Notes: generated by a model not told the origin, from the sequence alone. A stretch of DNA of 64,000 bases from Nocardia colli (GCF_008704205.1 NZ_VXLC01000008.1:62001-126000); one strand, 5' to 3'; positions 49,686-58,818 are shown, numbered from the stretch's first letter. A program made the numbers and translations.

Positions 49686-50144
49686 ATGCGGTACTTCATT
49701 CCTACCCTCGCAGCGGCCGCCTGTGCCCTATTCCTCTTCGCCGCCCCGGCGCACGCCGTCGCCACCGACTGCGCGGCCCCCGACGCACCGCCGATTTGCG
49801 CGACGCCGTCCAGCAGCTGGAAAACCCAGCCGGCCGGTTCGGTCCTCTCCATGCCGCGCGCCGCGGTCAAGGCGGTGGCGATGACGCTGGTGCCGCCGCA
49901 TCATTTCTGGGCGTTCGACAACATCATCACCCGGGAAAGCGGCTGGAATGTCTTCGCCGTCAATCCGGAAAGCGGCGCCTACGGTCTCGGCCAGGCGCTG
50001 CCGCCGGAAAAGATGGGCACGCACGGCGCCGACTGGCCGTTCAACCCGGTGACGCAGATCCGCTGGACCTACGACTACATGAACAAGCGCTACGGCAGCC
50101 CGATCGCCGCCTGGGACTTCTGGCAGGCGCACCACTGGTACTGA
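49686..50144 (+). CDS. Secreted SLT/aggregation-promoting-factor-like lytic transglycosylase domain protein
   Basis: The product has 152 residues from ATG 49686 with AAAGGA upstream. It has a signal peptide (FIPTLAAAACALFLFAAPAHA), a short Cys-containing linker and an SLT-like domain: ITRESGWNVFAVNPESGAYGL with the catalytic-type Glu in RESGW, then GLGQALPPEKM and a C-terminal YDYMNKRYGSPIAAWDFW. Such small secreted proteins resemble the resuscitation/APF C-terminal domains of actinobacteria that trim peptidoglycan. It converges on the sigma factor gene (5 bp). Confidence 0.82.
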   Translation: MRYFIPTLAAAACALFLFAAPAHAVATDCAAPDAPPICATPSSSWKTQPAGSVLSMPRAAVKAVAMTLVPPHHFWAFDNIITRESGWNVFAVNPESGAYGLGQALPPEKMGTHGADWPFNPVTQIRWTYDYMNKRYGSPIAAWDFWQAHHWY

Positions 50145-50149
50145 CCGGC

Positions 50150-50959
50150 TCAGTCGTGTAACACCTTCTCGCGCAACGAGTCCAGAGCCTTGGACAGAAT
50201 CCGCGAGACCTGCATCTGGGATACGCCGAGGTGCTCGGCGATCTGGGTTTGCCGCTTACCCTCGAAGAACCGCATGAACACCACCTCGCGCTCACGTTCG
50301 GGCAACCCGGCGACCAATTGCTGTACCGCGAGCGTGTTCTCGATCGTCTGATAGTCCGGCACCTCGACGTTGAGCGCGTCCAGCAGCGCGGCGCCCGCGC
50401 CCGCGCCTTCGGACGCCACGTCGATCGATGAGGTCCGATAACTGTTGTGCGCGATCATCGCCTCGGTGACGTCGGCGAGGTCGACGCCGAGTTCGGCCGC
50501 GATCTCGCTCGCGCGGGGCATCCGGCCGAGCCGTTGGAAAAGCACGTCGATCGCGCCCCCGACGCTGAGCTGAATATCCTTGAGCCGCCGTGGTACTCGC
50601 ACCGCCCAGGCATGGTCGCGGAAATGGCGGCGGACCTCGCCCATGATGGTCGGCACCGCGAACGCGACGAAGGACGCGCCATAACCGGGGTCATAGCGGC
50701 CGACCGCGGCCACCAGACCGACCCTGGCGGTCTGCAACAGGTCATCGAAGTTCTCGCCGCGGCCGGCGTACCTGTGCGCGATGTGCTCGGCCAGTGGCAG
50801 TGACCGGGTGATCAGGTCCAGGCGCAAAGCCGTCCGGCGCGGATCGTCCGCGGCCAGTGCGGCGAGCTCGGCGAACAACGGTTCCAGGGTGGTGTAGTCC
50901 TCGGTGCCGCGATTGGCGCGGGGTGCTCGGGCGCGGGTGAGGGTCGACGTTTCGGTCAC
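50150..50959 (-). CDS. SigB/SigF/SigG-family RNA polymerase sigma factor
   Basis: The product has 269 residues from GTG 50959. Region 2 includes ENFDDLLQTARVGLVAAVGR and FAVPTIMGEVRRHFRDHAW, region 3 VPRRLKDIQLSV, and region 4 the helix-turn-helix TQIAEHLGVSQMQVSRILSK. This is the group 3 stress/sporulation-type lineage, abundant in Nocardia and Streptomyces. These factors are normally held by an RsbW-like anti-sigma; none is adjacent. The stop lies close to the convergent SLT-like gene. Confidence 0.92.
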   Translation of the reverse strand: MTETSTLTRARAPRANRGTEDYTTLEPLFAELAALAADDPRRTALRLDLITRSLPLAEHIAHRYAGRGENFDDLLQTARVGLVAAVGRYDPGYGASFVAFAVPTIMGEVRRHFRDHAWAVRVPRRLKDIQLSVGGAIDVLFQRLGRMPRASEIAAELGVDLADVTEAMIAHNSYRTSSIDVASEGAGAGAALLDALNVEVPDYQTIENTLAVQQLVAGLPEREREVVFMRFFEGKRQTQIAEHLGVSQMQVSRILSKALDSLREKVLHD

Positions 50960-51160
50960 GGTGCTGCCTCGGATCCAGCTGAAGTCGACGATGGTCGCCG
51001 GACCCGCGCAACCACGGTGTCGAGTTCGGCCGTCGCGGCCGGGACCAGCGCTCGAATCGGCCGTTCTTCGAGTACACGCCGTCCAGAGCGTCGTGTCAAC
51101 AGTGTATGTCTACGGCATATATCTACGCTGGTGGCGTCGAGCGGATCGCCGTCAAGGACG

Positions 51161-51934
51161 TCATACGCGCGCGACCAGATCCACGACCGGACCGGGTAGC
51201 GCTCGCATCATCTGATAGGCGAGTCGCACCTCGAAACCCGAGGAGACCAGTCCGCGATTGTGCGCGACGGCGGCGACCACCGACTTGGCGACGACGTCCG
51301 GATCGTGGCTGTAGCCGAAGGCCTTGGCGATCCAGTCCTGTTCGGCAATCGCGCTGCCGCGCAACCGGCTTCGAGTGTGGATGCCGGTATTGATCACGCC
51401 GGGGCAGATCACGCTCACCCCGACCCTGTGCGCCGCCCAATCAGCGCGCAGGCACCGCGACAACATGATCACCGCCGACTTGGAGGCGCAGTACGTCGCC
51501 ATCCGCCGGTTCGGCAAATAGCCTGCGCCGGAAGCGATATTGACCACGTGCCCGTGCCTGCGCGCCACCATGCCTGCCCCGAAAATGTGGCAGCAGTTGA
51601 CCACACCGTCGAGGTTGATCGAGCGCAGCCAGGCCCAGTCGTCGAGGGTGGTCTCGAGGAACGGTCCGCCCACGCCGACGCCGGCATTGTTGACCAGGAT
51701 GTCCACCGGGCCGATCTGGTCGGCGAGTTCGGCAACCGCCGCGGGATCGGCCACATTGCAGCGAAAAGCCGAGCCGCGGCAGGCAGTTGCGGTGTCCTTA
51801 GCGGCGGACTCGTCTATATCGACAGCGACGACGCCGGCACCGAGGGCGGCGTAGCGGAGTGCGGTCGCCGCGCCGATCCCCCGGCCCGCGCCGGTGATCA
51901 CGACGACCGCTCCGCGCGGGTCGATCCGCGTCAT
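51161..51934 (-). CDS. Short-chain dehydrogenase/reductase paired with the P450
   Basis: The product has 257 residues of classical SDR layout: the cofactor motif TGAGRGIG, NNAG near residue 88, and the catalytic YCASK, with a Ser just before in NIASGAGYLP. DID at the end of beta-2 favours NAD(H). The ATG overlaps the P450 stop by 4 bp (ATGA), so the SDR likely oxidises or reduces the P450 product. The substrate is unknown; lipid or steroid alcohols are common for this pairing. Confidence 0.9.
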   Translation of the reverse strand: MTRIDPRGAVVVITGAGRGIGAATALRYAALGAGVVAVDIDESAAKDTATACRGSAFRCNVADPAAVAELADQIGPVDILVNNAGVGVGGPFLETTLDDWAWLRSINLDGVVNCCHIFGAGMVARRHGHVVNIASGAGYLPNRRMATYCASKSAVIMLSRCLRADWAAHRVGVSVICPGVINTGIHTRSRLRGSAIAEQDWIAKAFGYSHDPDVVAKSVVAAVAHNRGLVSSGFEVRLAYQMMRALPGPVVDLVARV

Positions 51935-53412
51935 GACTGCGCCTCGCTAGCGCTCGGCTCCGTCATGCCCCGGGCGGTCACTGACCGTATCTCCCTGCGC
52001 CTGGCGATCATTCGCAGTCCGTCGCGCGGCCGCAGGGTCAGCGTCGCCTCCGGCGCCACGGGATGACCGGGCACCAGATCGAAGACGAACTTCTGACTCA
52101 TGATCGCCGTGATCAGCACCGACTCCATCACCGCGAAACTCGAACCGATGCAGATCCGCTTGCCGCCGCCGAACGGCAGATACGCCGAACGCGCCCGGTC
52201 GCGCCCCGCACCCGGCAGGAAGCGCGCGGGATCGAATTCCTCAGGGTTGGGCCACCATCGGGCGTCATGGTGGATGTGGTGGGTCGGGATGATGACGGTG
52301 GTGCCCTTGCGAATGTGATGCCCGTCGATCACGTCGTCCTCGATCGCCACCCGCGGAATCGCCCACGCCGGGGAGAAATAGCGCATCGCCTCCTGGAAAC
52401 ATGCTGCGGTCCACGGCAATCGGGGCAGATCCGCCGCTGTCGGCCGCCTACCCTCCAGCACGGTGTCGACTTCGGCGAGCAAACGCGTTCTGGCGTCCGG
52501 GTTCAACGCGAGCAGGTACCACATCCAGGACAGCGCGTTCGCCGTCGTCTCGTGTCCGGCGAGCATGAAGGTGAGGGCCTCGTTGCGGACTCGCCGCACC
52601 GGCAGACCACCCTCGTCGTCGGACGCGTTCAGCAGGTGGTTGAGCAGATCCGGGCTGTCCGTCGGGTGCGCCCGCCGCTCGTCGACCACCTCCCACACCG
52701 CCTTGTCGAGGATCTGCGCGACCCGCTGAATCCGCCGGAACGGCGGCGGCAACGGGATAGGCGTCAGCGCCACCGCGGCGACGGCCCGCCAGACCCGCTT
52801 CGGCGGCGCGGCCACGATGAACAGCCGTTCCAGCCGCTCGGCGAAGCGCAGGCCGTCGGTGACCAGGTGCGACATGCCCGCCGCGATGCGCCCGAACTGC
52901 TGCCCGAACAGGGCGTTGCCGACGACGTTCAGCGTGAGCTCGACCATCTCCCCGACCATGTCGACCTCGACCCGCCCGGATTGCGCATCGATGCCGGCGA
53001 CGGTGGCGTCGATCGGCTCGATCATCAGATCGATCAGCCCGTGCAGATGCCGCTTGGCGAACATCGGGGTGAGCATCGTCCGATGGCGCTGCCAGGATTC
53101 GTCCTCGTCGGTGAACAGGCTGACCCCGAGCAGCGCACGCAGCAGCTCGTATTCGAACGACTTGTGGTACTTGAGCCGGCCGGCGTGCAGCACGTGATCC
53201 ACATAGCCGGGATTGGTGAACGCGACGAAACGCCTTGTCCCGGCACGGAATCGAAGGATGTCGTGCCCCTTCGTCCGGCCGACCATCCCGCCTTCGTAGT
53301 CCAGGCCGATGGTCAGCGCCTCGATGGTCGCCACCAGCGTGCTGGTGTGCCCGGCGGGTTTCGGCCGCGGGTCGGTGCGCGCGGGGTCGGGGTCGTACGT
53401 GGTGGTAGCCAT
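51931..53412 (-). CDS. Cytochrome P450
   Basis: The product has 493 residues from ATG 53412 (AGGAG 5 bp upstream). The P450 marks are the I-helix AGHETTANAL, the K-helix EAMR, the PERF-like FDPARF and the heme loop FGGGKRICIG with the Cys ligand near residue 421. The P450-SDR-TetR arrangement recalls the M. tuberculosis cyp136 locus (Rv3057c-Rv3059), recalled from general knowledge and not checked. No ferredoxin or reductase gene is adjacent, so redox partners come from elsewhere. Expression is probably controlled by the divergent TetR. Confidence 0.92.
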   Translation of the reverse strand: MATTTYDPDPARTDPRPKPAGHTSTLVATIEALTIGLDYEGGMVGRTKGHDILRFRAGTRRFVAFTNPGYVDHVLHAGRLKYHKSFEYELLRALLGVSLFTDEDESWQRHRTMLTPMFAKRHLHGLIDLMIEPIDATVAGIDAQSGRVEVDMVGEMVELTLNVVGNALFGQQFGRIAAGMSHLVTDGLRFAERLERLFIVAAPPKRVWRAVAAVALTPIPLPPPFRRIQRVAQILDKAVWEVVDERRAHPTDSPDLLNHLLNASDDEGGLPVRRVRNEALTFMLAGHETTANALSWMWYLLALNPDARTRLLAEVDTVLEGRRPTAADLPRLPWTAACFQEAMRYFSPAWAIPRVAIEDDVIDGHHIRKGTTVIIPTHHIHHDARWWPNPEEFDPARFLPGAGRDRARSAYLPFGGGKRICIGSSFAVMESVLITAIMSQKFVFDLVPGHPVAPEATLTLRPRDGLRMIARRREIRSVTARGMTEPSASEAQS

Positions 53413-53464
53413 CGAGTCTCCTGTTCGAAGCAGACGACGAGCGAACCGAGGCTCCACCCCACTT

Positions 53465-53482
53465 TGGTGTCGCATGACACCA
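53465..53482. promoter_or_regulatory. Candidate TetR operator between P450 and TetR genes
   Basis: TGGTGTC-GCAT-GACACCA has perfect 7-bp arms and sits in the 126-bp divergent promoter region, 52 bp from the P450 start and 56 bp from the TetR start. A second, weaker element, CCAC-CAGTTT-GTGG, lies just downstream. Confidence 0.6.
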
Positions 53483-53538
53483 CTGTCCGCGCGTGCCACC
53501 AGTTTGTGGTCGGCCGCCTCGGTTGTCAATATGGAAAC

Positions 53539-54168
53539 GTGGCACGAGCAGGAACCTGGGGCGGGCGCACCGCCGAGCAACGCCGCGCCGAACGGCGTGA
53601 GCGCATGGTCGGCGCGGCCATCGACCTCTGGCGCGAGCAGGGCTGGACCGGGGTGACGATGCGGGCGGTCTGCGCGAGCGCCGCCCTCAACGACCGCTAC
53701 TTCTACGAGGAGTTCACCGACCGCGACGGGCTGCTGGTCGCGGCCTGGGAGAACGTGCGCGACGACATGCTGTCCCGGCTCACCGTCGCCTTCGCCGAGA
53801 ACATCGATCGGACACCGCAGGAGATCGCGCGCATCGCCGCCGAGGTGGTGGTCACTCGGATGACCGAAGACCCCGAGTACGCGCGCATCCTGCTGATGCA
53901 CCACGGCGGCAGCCCCGCGCTGGAACAGTGCCGCAGCTCGGCCCTGCAACTGACCGCCGGGCTGGTTATCGCTGCGGCGCAACCGTTTCTGCGGCCGGAT
54001 GCCGACCAGGTCGGGCTGCGCATGGACGCCATCGTCGGCGTCGGCGGCTTCGTCGAACTGATCAGCGCGTGGCAGACGGGCGCCATCGATTGTGACGGCC
54101 AGGAGATCGTCGATCAAACCGTCCGGATAGCAACCACTTTCGGTGAGCGTTATCTGGCCGCGCCGTGA
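53539..54168 (+). CDS. TetR family transcriptional regulator
   Basis: The product has 209 residues from GTG 53539. The N-terminal TetR domain reads RRERMVGAAIDLWREQGW, then VTMRAVCASAALNDRYFYEEF, with the usual tyrosine-phenylalanine after the recognition helix. The C-terminal helical part is the ligand domain. It diverges from the P450-SDR operon and a perfect inverted repeat lies between them, so autoregulation and P450 repression are likely. Confidence 0.9.
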   Translation: MARAGTWGGRTAEQRRAERRERMVGAAIDLWREQGWTGVTMRAVCASAALNDRYFYEEFTDRDGLLVAAWENVRDDMLSRLTVAFAENIDRTPQEIARIAAEVVVTRMTEDPEYARILLMHHGGSPALEQCRSSALQLTAGLVIAAAQPFLRPDADQVGLRMDAIVGVGGFVELISAWQTGAIDCDGQEIVDQTVRIATTFGERYLAAP

Positions 54169-54192
54169 CGCCGCTCGCTCTACGCTGAGTCG

Positions 54193-54660
54193 GTGCGCCG
54201 GCTACTCCCGCTCTTGCTGTTATCCGTTGCCGCGTGCGGCGCCGAACCGGCCACGGCCCCACCGCCGCCCGCGACGACCACCGCCGCGTACGTCCGCACG
54301 CCGCTGGACTGCACCAAGCTGACGATCACCGCGCTGACCGTCGAGCCCGGCATCGGCTACATCTTCGGCACGCACGCCGAGTGGCTGCCCAAGGGCCAGT
54401 ACATCCGCATTCGGGTGGCAATCACCAACACCGACAACACTTTCCACACCACCCGCCCCACCGACTATCAGCTCGACGACGCCGCCGATCGCCCGCATCC
54501 GACCAGCGTGGACGCGATGGAGATCAAGCGCCAGCCCGGTGAACTCACCATCGGCGCGGGGAACCGGGTGGAAATGGATCTCTGGTACGACATCCCGGCC
54601 GACACCGCGCCGAAACTGCTCCGCGACAGCACCTGCACCACCACCATCCCGCTCCCCTAG
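54193..54660 (+). CDS. Putative lipoprotein of unknown function
   Basis: The product has 155 residues from GTG 54193. A short signal sequence ends in the lipobox LSVAAC with Cys15, followed by a Pro/Thr-rich linker and a beta-rich domain (VRTPLDCTKLTITAL, then IRIRVAITNTDNTF). The paired Cys (LDC near the start of the domain and TCTT at the end) and the pattern of a partner-binding immunoglobulin-like fold resemble DUF4352-type lipoproteins; I do not recognise a function. It starts 24 bp after the TetR gene and converges on the esterase gene. Confidence 0.7.
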   Translation: MRRLLPLLLLSVAACGAEPATAPPPPATTTAAYVRTPLDCTKLTITALTVEPGIGYIFGTHAEWLPKGQYIRIRVAITNTDNTFHTTRPTDYQLDDAADRPHPTSVDAMEIKRQPGELTIGAGNRVEMDLWYDIPADTAPKLLRDSTCTTTIPLP

Positions 54661-54722
54661 CCACCGAGCGGGACAGGACCGCGCCGAATCACGAGTAGCC
54701 GCACCGTCATGTCCCGGTCGGA

Positions 54723-56318
54723 TCAGGGCGTGGGGATGCCGGACCAGAGGTCGCAGTGGTGGGTGCGGGCGAGGTCGGTGGTCGTGCTCTTGTCCGGTTC
54801 GAGGACCAGCGCCTGGTTGCCGGTGTGGCGGGGCCAGTCGGGCAGGCCGCGGGAGTTGGGGTCGCCGGTCCGGACGAAGGCGGCCCAGTAGCGGATCATC
54901 TTGTCGGACAGGTCTTTTTGCGCCGGGGTCGCGGGCGCCGGGATCTGGTCGAGGTCGAACAGGTAGGGCAGTTCGAAGGCATGCGCCGCGCCGAGCGGGA
55001 ACGGGGGCGGGTTCGGCAGGCCGAGGATGGGCAGCGGCGCGGCGTTCGCGTCGGCGAATTCGTAGGAGTAGACCGGGGCGGTGCGAACCAGCGATTTCGC
55101 CATGTCGGCGGCCGGGCAGACGAAGATGTGGTCGGTCATCACCGCCGCCCAGGCCAGCGACGGTTGCGGGTAGTCCGCCAGCGGGTACTGCGCGGCCACG
55201 GCATCGGCGTGCGCGCCGAACATCTTCAGCCGCTCGGGATATTGCTCGGCGGTAATCGGCTGCATGACCACGAAATTGGTGAACTCGTCGTGGTTCGCGC
55301 CGATCAGCACCGGCACCTTCGCAGCCTTGCCGGCGCGGAAGGCGACGACCGGGTCCTCCGGCAGCAAGGGCTGCCCGAAGATCGGCCCGGGCAGACCGAC
55401 GCCGGCCTCCCCGGTGTACTGCAACATCTTCTCGGTGAGCTTCGTGGCGGGCACGGCGCGCAGGCACTGCGCGACCGCGGCATCGGTCCCCGGACAGCCG
55501 AGCGCCGCCGCGTACTCCTCGCTCCGCGCGACCGCGGTCTGCCGATCGACCTGCAATTCGCACGGCCCGCTCTCCAGAATCGCGCCCTGGAACAGCCTTT
55601 CGGACCCGGGCGAGACCAGGTGATCGCACACCGACATCGCGCCCGCCGACTCACCCGCGATGGTCACCTTCGCCGGATCGCCGCCGAACGCGGCGATGTT
55701 GTCGTGCACCCAGCGCAGCGCCGCCTGCTGATCCAGTAGCCCGAAATTGCCGACCTGCCCGTCCGCGTTCGCCACCGCCGGATGCCCGAGGAACCCGAGC
55801 GCGCCCAGCCGGTAGTTGATCGTCACCACCAGCATGTCGCCGGCGCGCACCAATTGCGCGGGGTTGTACTCGCTTCCGGTGCCCGCGGCGAACGCGCCGC
55901 CGTGAATCCACACCATCACCGGTCGCCGCTGCGGGGCGGTGCCCTTCGGCGTCCACACATTCAAGAACAGGCAGTCCTCGCTACCGGCCAAACCGCCGGG
56001 AGCCCCGGATTGCAGGCACTTCTCCCCCGGCTTGGTCGCATCCCGCTCCTGCGACCACGGGGCCGGTGCCATCGGCGGTTTCCACCGCAGCTCTCCCGTC
56101 GGCGCGGCCGCGTACGGAATCCCGGAGAACGAGCGCGTATTCCCCGCCAGCTTCCCCCGCACCGGTCCCGACTGCGTCCGCACGACCACCGGATCGTTCG
56201 ACTGCGTCCGGCTGTCGTCACTGCACGCGGTCACCGCGCCGAATGCCACGACCACCGCGACGACCAGCACCCCGACCCGCGATCCGCGTGCACGCCACCA
56301 GGACTTGTCGGACTTCAT
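54723..56318 (-). CDS. Type-B carboxylesterase, lipoprotein
   Basis: The product has 531 residues from ATG 56318 (AGAGG upstream). The N-terminus is a lipoprotein signal (VGVLVVAVVVAFGAVTAC), so the enzyme is probably anchored outside the membrane. The carboxylesterase/lipase type-B fold shows GIPYAAAPTG, SEDCLFLNVWTP, the oxyanion HGGAF, GESAGAMSV (nucleophile Ser) and late residues GANHDEF and AHAFELPYLF that supply Glu and His. It is the last gene of the six-gene minus-strand operon, 29 bp after the GntR gene. Confidence 0.9.
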   Translation of the reverse strand: MKSDKSWWRARGSRVGVLVVAVVVAFGAVTACSDDSRTQSNDPVVVRTQSGPVRGKLAGNTRSFSGIPYAAAPTGELRWKPPMAPAPWSQERDATKPGEKCLQSGAPGGLAGSEDCLFLNVWTPKGTAPQRRPVMVWIHGGAFAAGTGSEYNPAQLVRAGDMLVVTINYRLGALGFLGHPAVANADGQVGNFGLLDQQAALRWVHDNIAAFGGDPAKVTIAGESAGAMSVCDHLVSPGSERLFQGAILESGPCELQVDRQTAVARSEEYAAALGCPGTDAAVAQCLRAVPATKLTEKMLQYTGEAGVGLPGPIFGQPLLPEDPVVAFRAGKAAKVPVLIGANHDEFTNFVVMQPITAEQYPERLKMFGAHADAVAAQYPLADYPQPSLAWAAVMTDHIFVCPAADMAKSLVRTAPVYSYEFADANAAPLPILGLPNPPPFPLGAAHAFELPYLFDLDQIPAPATPAQKDLSDKMIRYWAAFVRTGDPNSRGLPDWPRHTGNQALVLEPDKSTTTDLARTHHCDLWSGIPTP

Positions 56319-56347
56319 CGCGGAGCCTCTCTGTCTGGTGCAGGCGC

Positions 56348-57241
56348 TCAGGGCTCGTCCGGCGCCCCCGGGTCGGCGGGCTTCGCGCCGATGAGCTCGC
56401 TGAACGTCTGCACGACTTGATCGTGGTATTCGCGGATCAGGATCTCGATCATGTCGGATTCGGGGAGTTCGATCTCGGTTTTCGACTCCCATAGTTCCAG
56501 GAGCTGCCGGCACAGGACCACGTGACCGGCGGGTTCCACCGGATCGTAAAAGGCTTGGCCTGCTTCGGGAATGGAAATCAGCATCTCGCCGACGGTGTTG
56601 AACAGGCTCAGATAACCCGGCTTGCCGAGCGCGGCGAAGACGCAGCGCAGCATGTGCAGCTCGGCGGCCATGATGTCGGCCAGTTCGGATTTCTCATCCC
56701 CGACCAGCAATTCGAGGCGGCCGAGGGCGTGCACCGCGCGCGACATGTCGTAGCGGCGGGGATCGGCGGCTATCGCGTGCAGGGCCTGCATGACCAGCAT
56801 GTGGTCGACGTCGATGATGTCGGCGAAGATCCGGGCGGCGCGATCCGGCACCCGATGGGCGAAGCGGAACATGAAACGCCAGGTGTCGATGCCGCCGTAG
56901 AGCTGGATGTCGCGCACCAGATAGCCGAGGCCGCGGCGCGCCTCGACGAAGCCGAGCGCGGCCAGCCGGCCGAGGGCGCTGTTGGCGGTCGGCGTGCTGA
57001 CGCCGAACTCGGCGGCCACCTGACGCACCGACGGCAGCAGCTCACCGGGCTGGTAGCTGCCCGCCGCGACGCGGTAGGCGAGCTGCTCGGTGATGTCGTC
57101 GACGATCGTTGGTGTTGCCACGCCGGGATTCTTCCAGGACTCCGGTCTGGGCTGCGCCACCTGGGCGTCGACGGACGGGCCGGCGGGCGATGTCGTCGCA
57201 CCGCCGGCCGGCCGCGTCGTGATCACCGTCGGATCGCTCAT
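56348..57241 (-). CDS. GntR family transcriptional regulator
   Basis: The product has 297 residues. A 45-residue disordered N-terminus precedes a GntR winged helix (VAAGSYQPGELLPSVRQVAA, EFGVSTPTANSALGRLAALG) and an all-helical C-terminal effector region that looks FCD/VanR-like. The start overlaps the stop of the flavin monooxygenase (ATGA), so the regulator is embedded in the operon. GntR sites often have a GT-N-AC core; the palindrome at 61790-61812 has such a core and is a reasonable autoregulatory target (inference). Confidence 0.88.
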   Translation of the reverse strand: MSDPTVITTRPAGGATTSPAGPSVDAQVAQPRPESWKNPGVATPTIVDDITEQLAYRVAAGSYQPGELLPSVRQVAAEFGVSTPTANSALGRLAALGFVEARRGLGYLVRDIQLYGGIDTWRFMFRFAHRVPDRAARIFADIIDVDHMLVMQALHAIAADPRRYDMSRAVHALGRLELLVGDEKSELADIMAAELHMLRCVFAALGKPGYLSLFNTVGEMLISIPEAGQAFYDPVEPAGHVVLCRQLLELWESKTEIELPESDMIEILIREYHDQVVQTFSELIGAKPADPGAPDEP

Positions 57242-58818
57242 GCTCCCGATACGAGTCGACGGTCGGCGGACACCTGCTGCTTCTCGTAGCGATAGTCGTC
57301 CAGCGGGAACTTGCGGTTGCCGCGCCGGGCCTCGAAGAAGCCGGACGGACGCAGATAGGTGCTGTCGCCCTGGGAGTTCCGGTAGTAGGTCGGCACGTGC
57401 GCGTTGAGCTCGTTGAAGTAGAACCGCACCGCCGCGGCCCGCTGGAGGGTGCGCGCGTGGTAGGCGTCGTGCGCCTCCTGCCGTACCTCCACGACGACCG
57501 CGTTGCGGCGCAGGCCCTCCTTGATCGCCCGCACGGCGTGGTCGGCCGTCATCTCGACGAAGGCGTGCCAGCCGCTACCGGTCCACGAGTACGGTCCGAC
57601 CAGGGTCCACCGGTTCGGCAGGCCCGGCACCGAAACGCTCTGGTAGGCCTGCATGCCGTGCTCGGTGTAGAACTTGCCGAGGTCGAATCCGTTGCGCCCC
57701 ACGATGGTTCCCGGCCGGTAGGTCTCCGGATCGGAGAACACCTCGTAACCCGTGGCGAGCACGATCATGTCGAACCTGTGCTCGACGCCGTCACGGGTCT
57801 TGATGCCGCGCGCGGTGATCTTCTCGATCGGGTCGGTGGTCAGGGTGACGTTGTCGCGGTTGAACGCCTTGAGGTAGCCGTTGGACATGGTCGGGCGTTT
57901 GGCGACGACACCGAAGTTCGGCGCGAGCTGCTCCTGAGTGGCCGGGTCGTCGATGATCCGGTTCAGGTAGCGGCGGTAGGCGGCGATGGTCCACCGGTCG
58001 AACGCGGTCACGGTCGGGCGCACCACGCGCATCGGCGCCGCGACGGCGGCCCGCAGCACTAGGTCGGCGACCACCAGCACACCGCCGTGCACGACCGCCT
58101 GCAACCCGGGCACGCCCAGCACGCGCTTGCCCGCAGGCGGCATGGCGAAGTCGGGCTTGGGCAGCGACCACACCGGAGTCCGCTGGAAGACACCGAGTTC
58201 GGCGACCTCGGGCGCGATCGACGGAATGATCTGCACCGCACTGGCGCCCGTGCCGATGATGCCGACCTTCTTGCCGGTGTGGTCGTAGTCGTGGTCCCAG
58301 CTGGACGGGCGCTGGATCTTGCCCTTGAACGACTTCCAGCCCGCGATGCCCGGATCTTCCTTGGGCCGGACGAAGGCGCCGACCGCGCTGATCAGGAACC
58401 GGGTGGTGATGATCGTCCCGTCGGCGGTGTGCAGCTTCCAGTAGTTGCCGGTGTCGTCCCACTCTTCGCGCAGGACGTTCGTGTTGAACCGCAGGTGCGG
58501 GTAGAGGCCGAACTTGCGGGCCACGCCCATGTGGTACCGCTTCACCTCCGCACCGTAGGGAAACACCCGGCTCCAGTCGGAGTTGCGGGCGAACGAGTAC
58601 TGGTAGGCGATGGCCGGAATGTCCACGCCCAGACCGGGATAGGTGTTTTCCTGCCAGCTGCCGCCGACCTCGTCGGCGCGTTCGATGATGACGAAATCGC
58701 GGACGCCGGCCTGCTTCAGTTTCACGCCGGCCGCGAGTCCGCCCGGCCCCGCGCCGATTACGGCGACCTGGTGATCGGGGGTGCTGACCTCGTCCGGCAG
58801 CGGAGTCGAAAAGTTCAC
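57238..58818 (-). CDS. Flavin-containing monooxygenase with altered Baeyer-Villiger fingerprint
   Basis: The product has 526 residues from GTG 58818. The two Rossmann motifs are VIGAGPGGLAAGVKLKQ for FAD and GIIGTGASAVQIIPSI for NADPH, and LATGYEVF is near the end. The region that in Baeyer-Villiger monooxygenases reads FxGxxxHxxxW(P/D) is here FKGKIQRPSSWD, with Arg in place of the His. It is coupled on both sides (GTGA with the upstream SDR, ATGA with GntR). The likely role is oxidation of a hydrophobic ketone or fatty substrate delivered by the SDRs; the changed motif makes true Baeyer-Villiger activity less certain. Confidence 0.9.
   Translation of the reverse strand: MNFSTPLPDEVSTPDHQVAVIGAGPGGLAAGVKLKQAGVRDFVIIERADEVGGSWQENTYPGLGVDIPAIAYQYSFARNSDWSRVFPYGAEVKRYHMGVARKFGLYPHLRFNTNVLREEWDDTGNYWKLHTADGTIITTRFLISAVGAFVRPKEDPGIAGWKSFKGKIQRPSSWDHDYDHTGKKVGIIGTGASAVQIIPSIAPEVAELGVFQRTPVWSLPKPDFAMPPAGKRVLGVPGLQAVVHGGVLVVADLVLRAAVAAPMRVVRPTVTAFDRWTIAAYRRYLNRIIDDPATQEQLAPNFGVVAKRPTMSNGYLKAFNRDNVTLTTDPIEKITARGIKTRDGVEHRFDMIVLATGYEVFSDPETYRPGTIVGRNGFDLGKFYTEHGMQAYQSVSVPGLPNRWTLVGPYSWTGSGWHAFVEMTADHAVRAIKEGLRRNAVVVEVRQEAHDAYHARTLQRAAAVRFYFNELNAHVPTYYRNSQGDSTYLRPSGFFEARRGNRKFPLDDYRYEKQQVSADRRLVSGA

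Noticed and set aside
51090..51125. An AT-rich stretch with GTATGTC and GCATATA resembling the toxin-antitoxin operator
   Set aside because: The arms are not complementary and no toxin-antitoxin gene follows, so the resemblance is too weak to call a site or remnant.
52063..54168. A very long plus-strand frame covering the antisense of the P450 gene
   Set aside because: Only its end, from GTG 53539, encodes a TetR protein; the upstream part is Arg/His/Pro-rich antisense typical of high-GC coding DNA.
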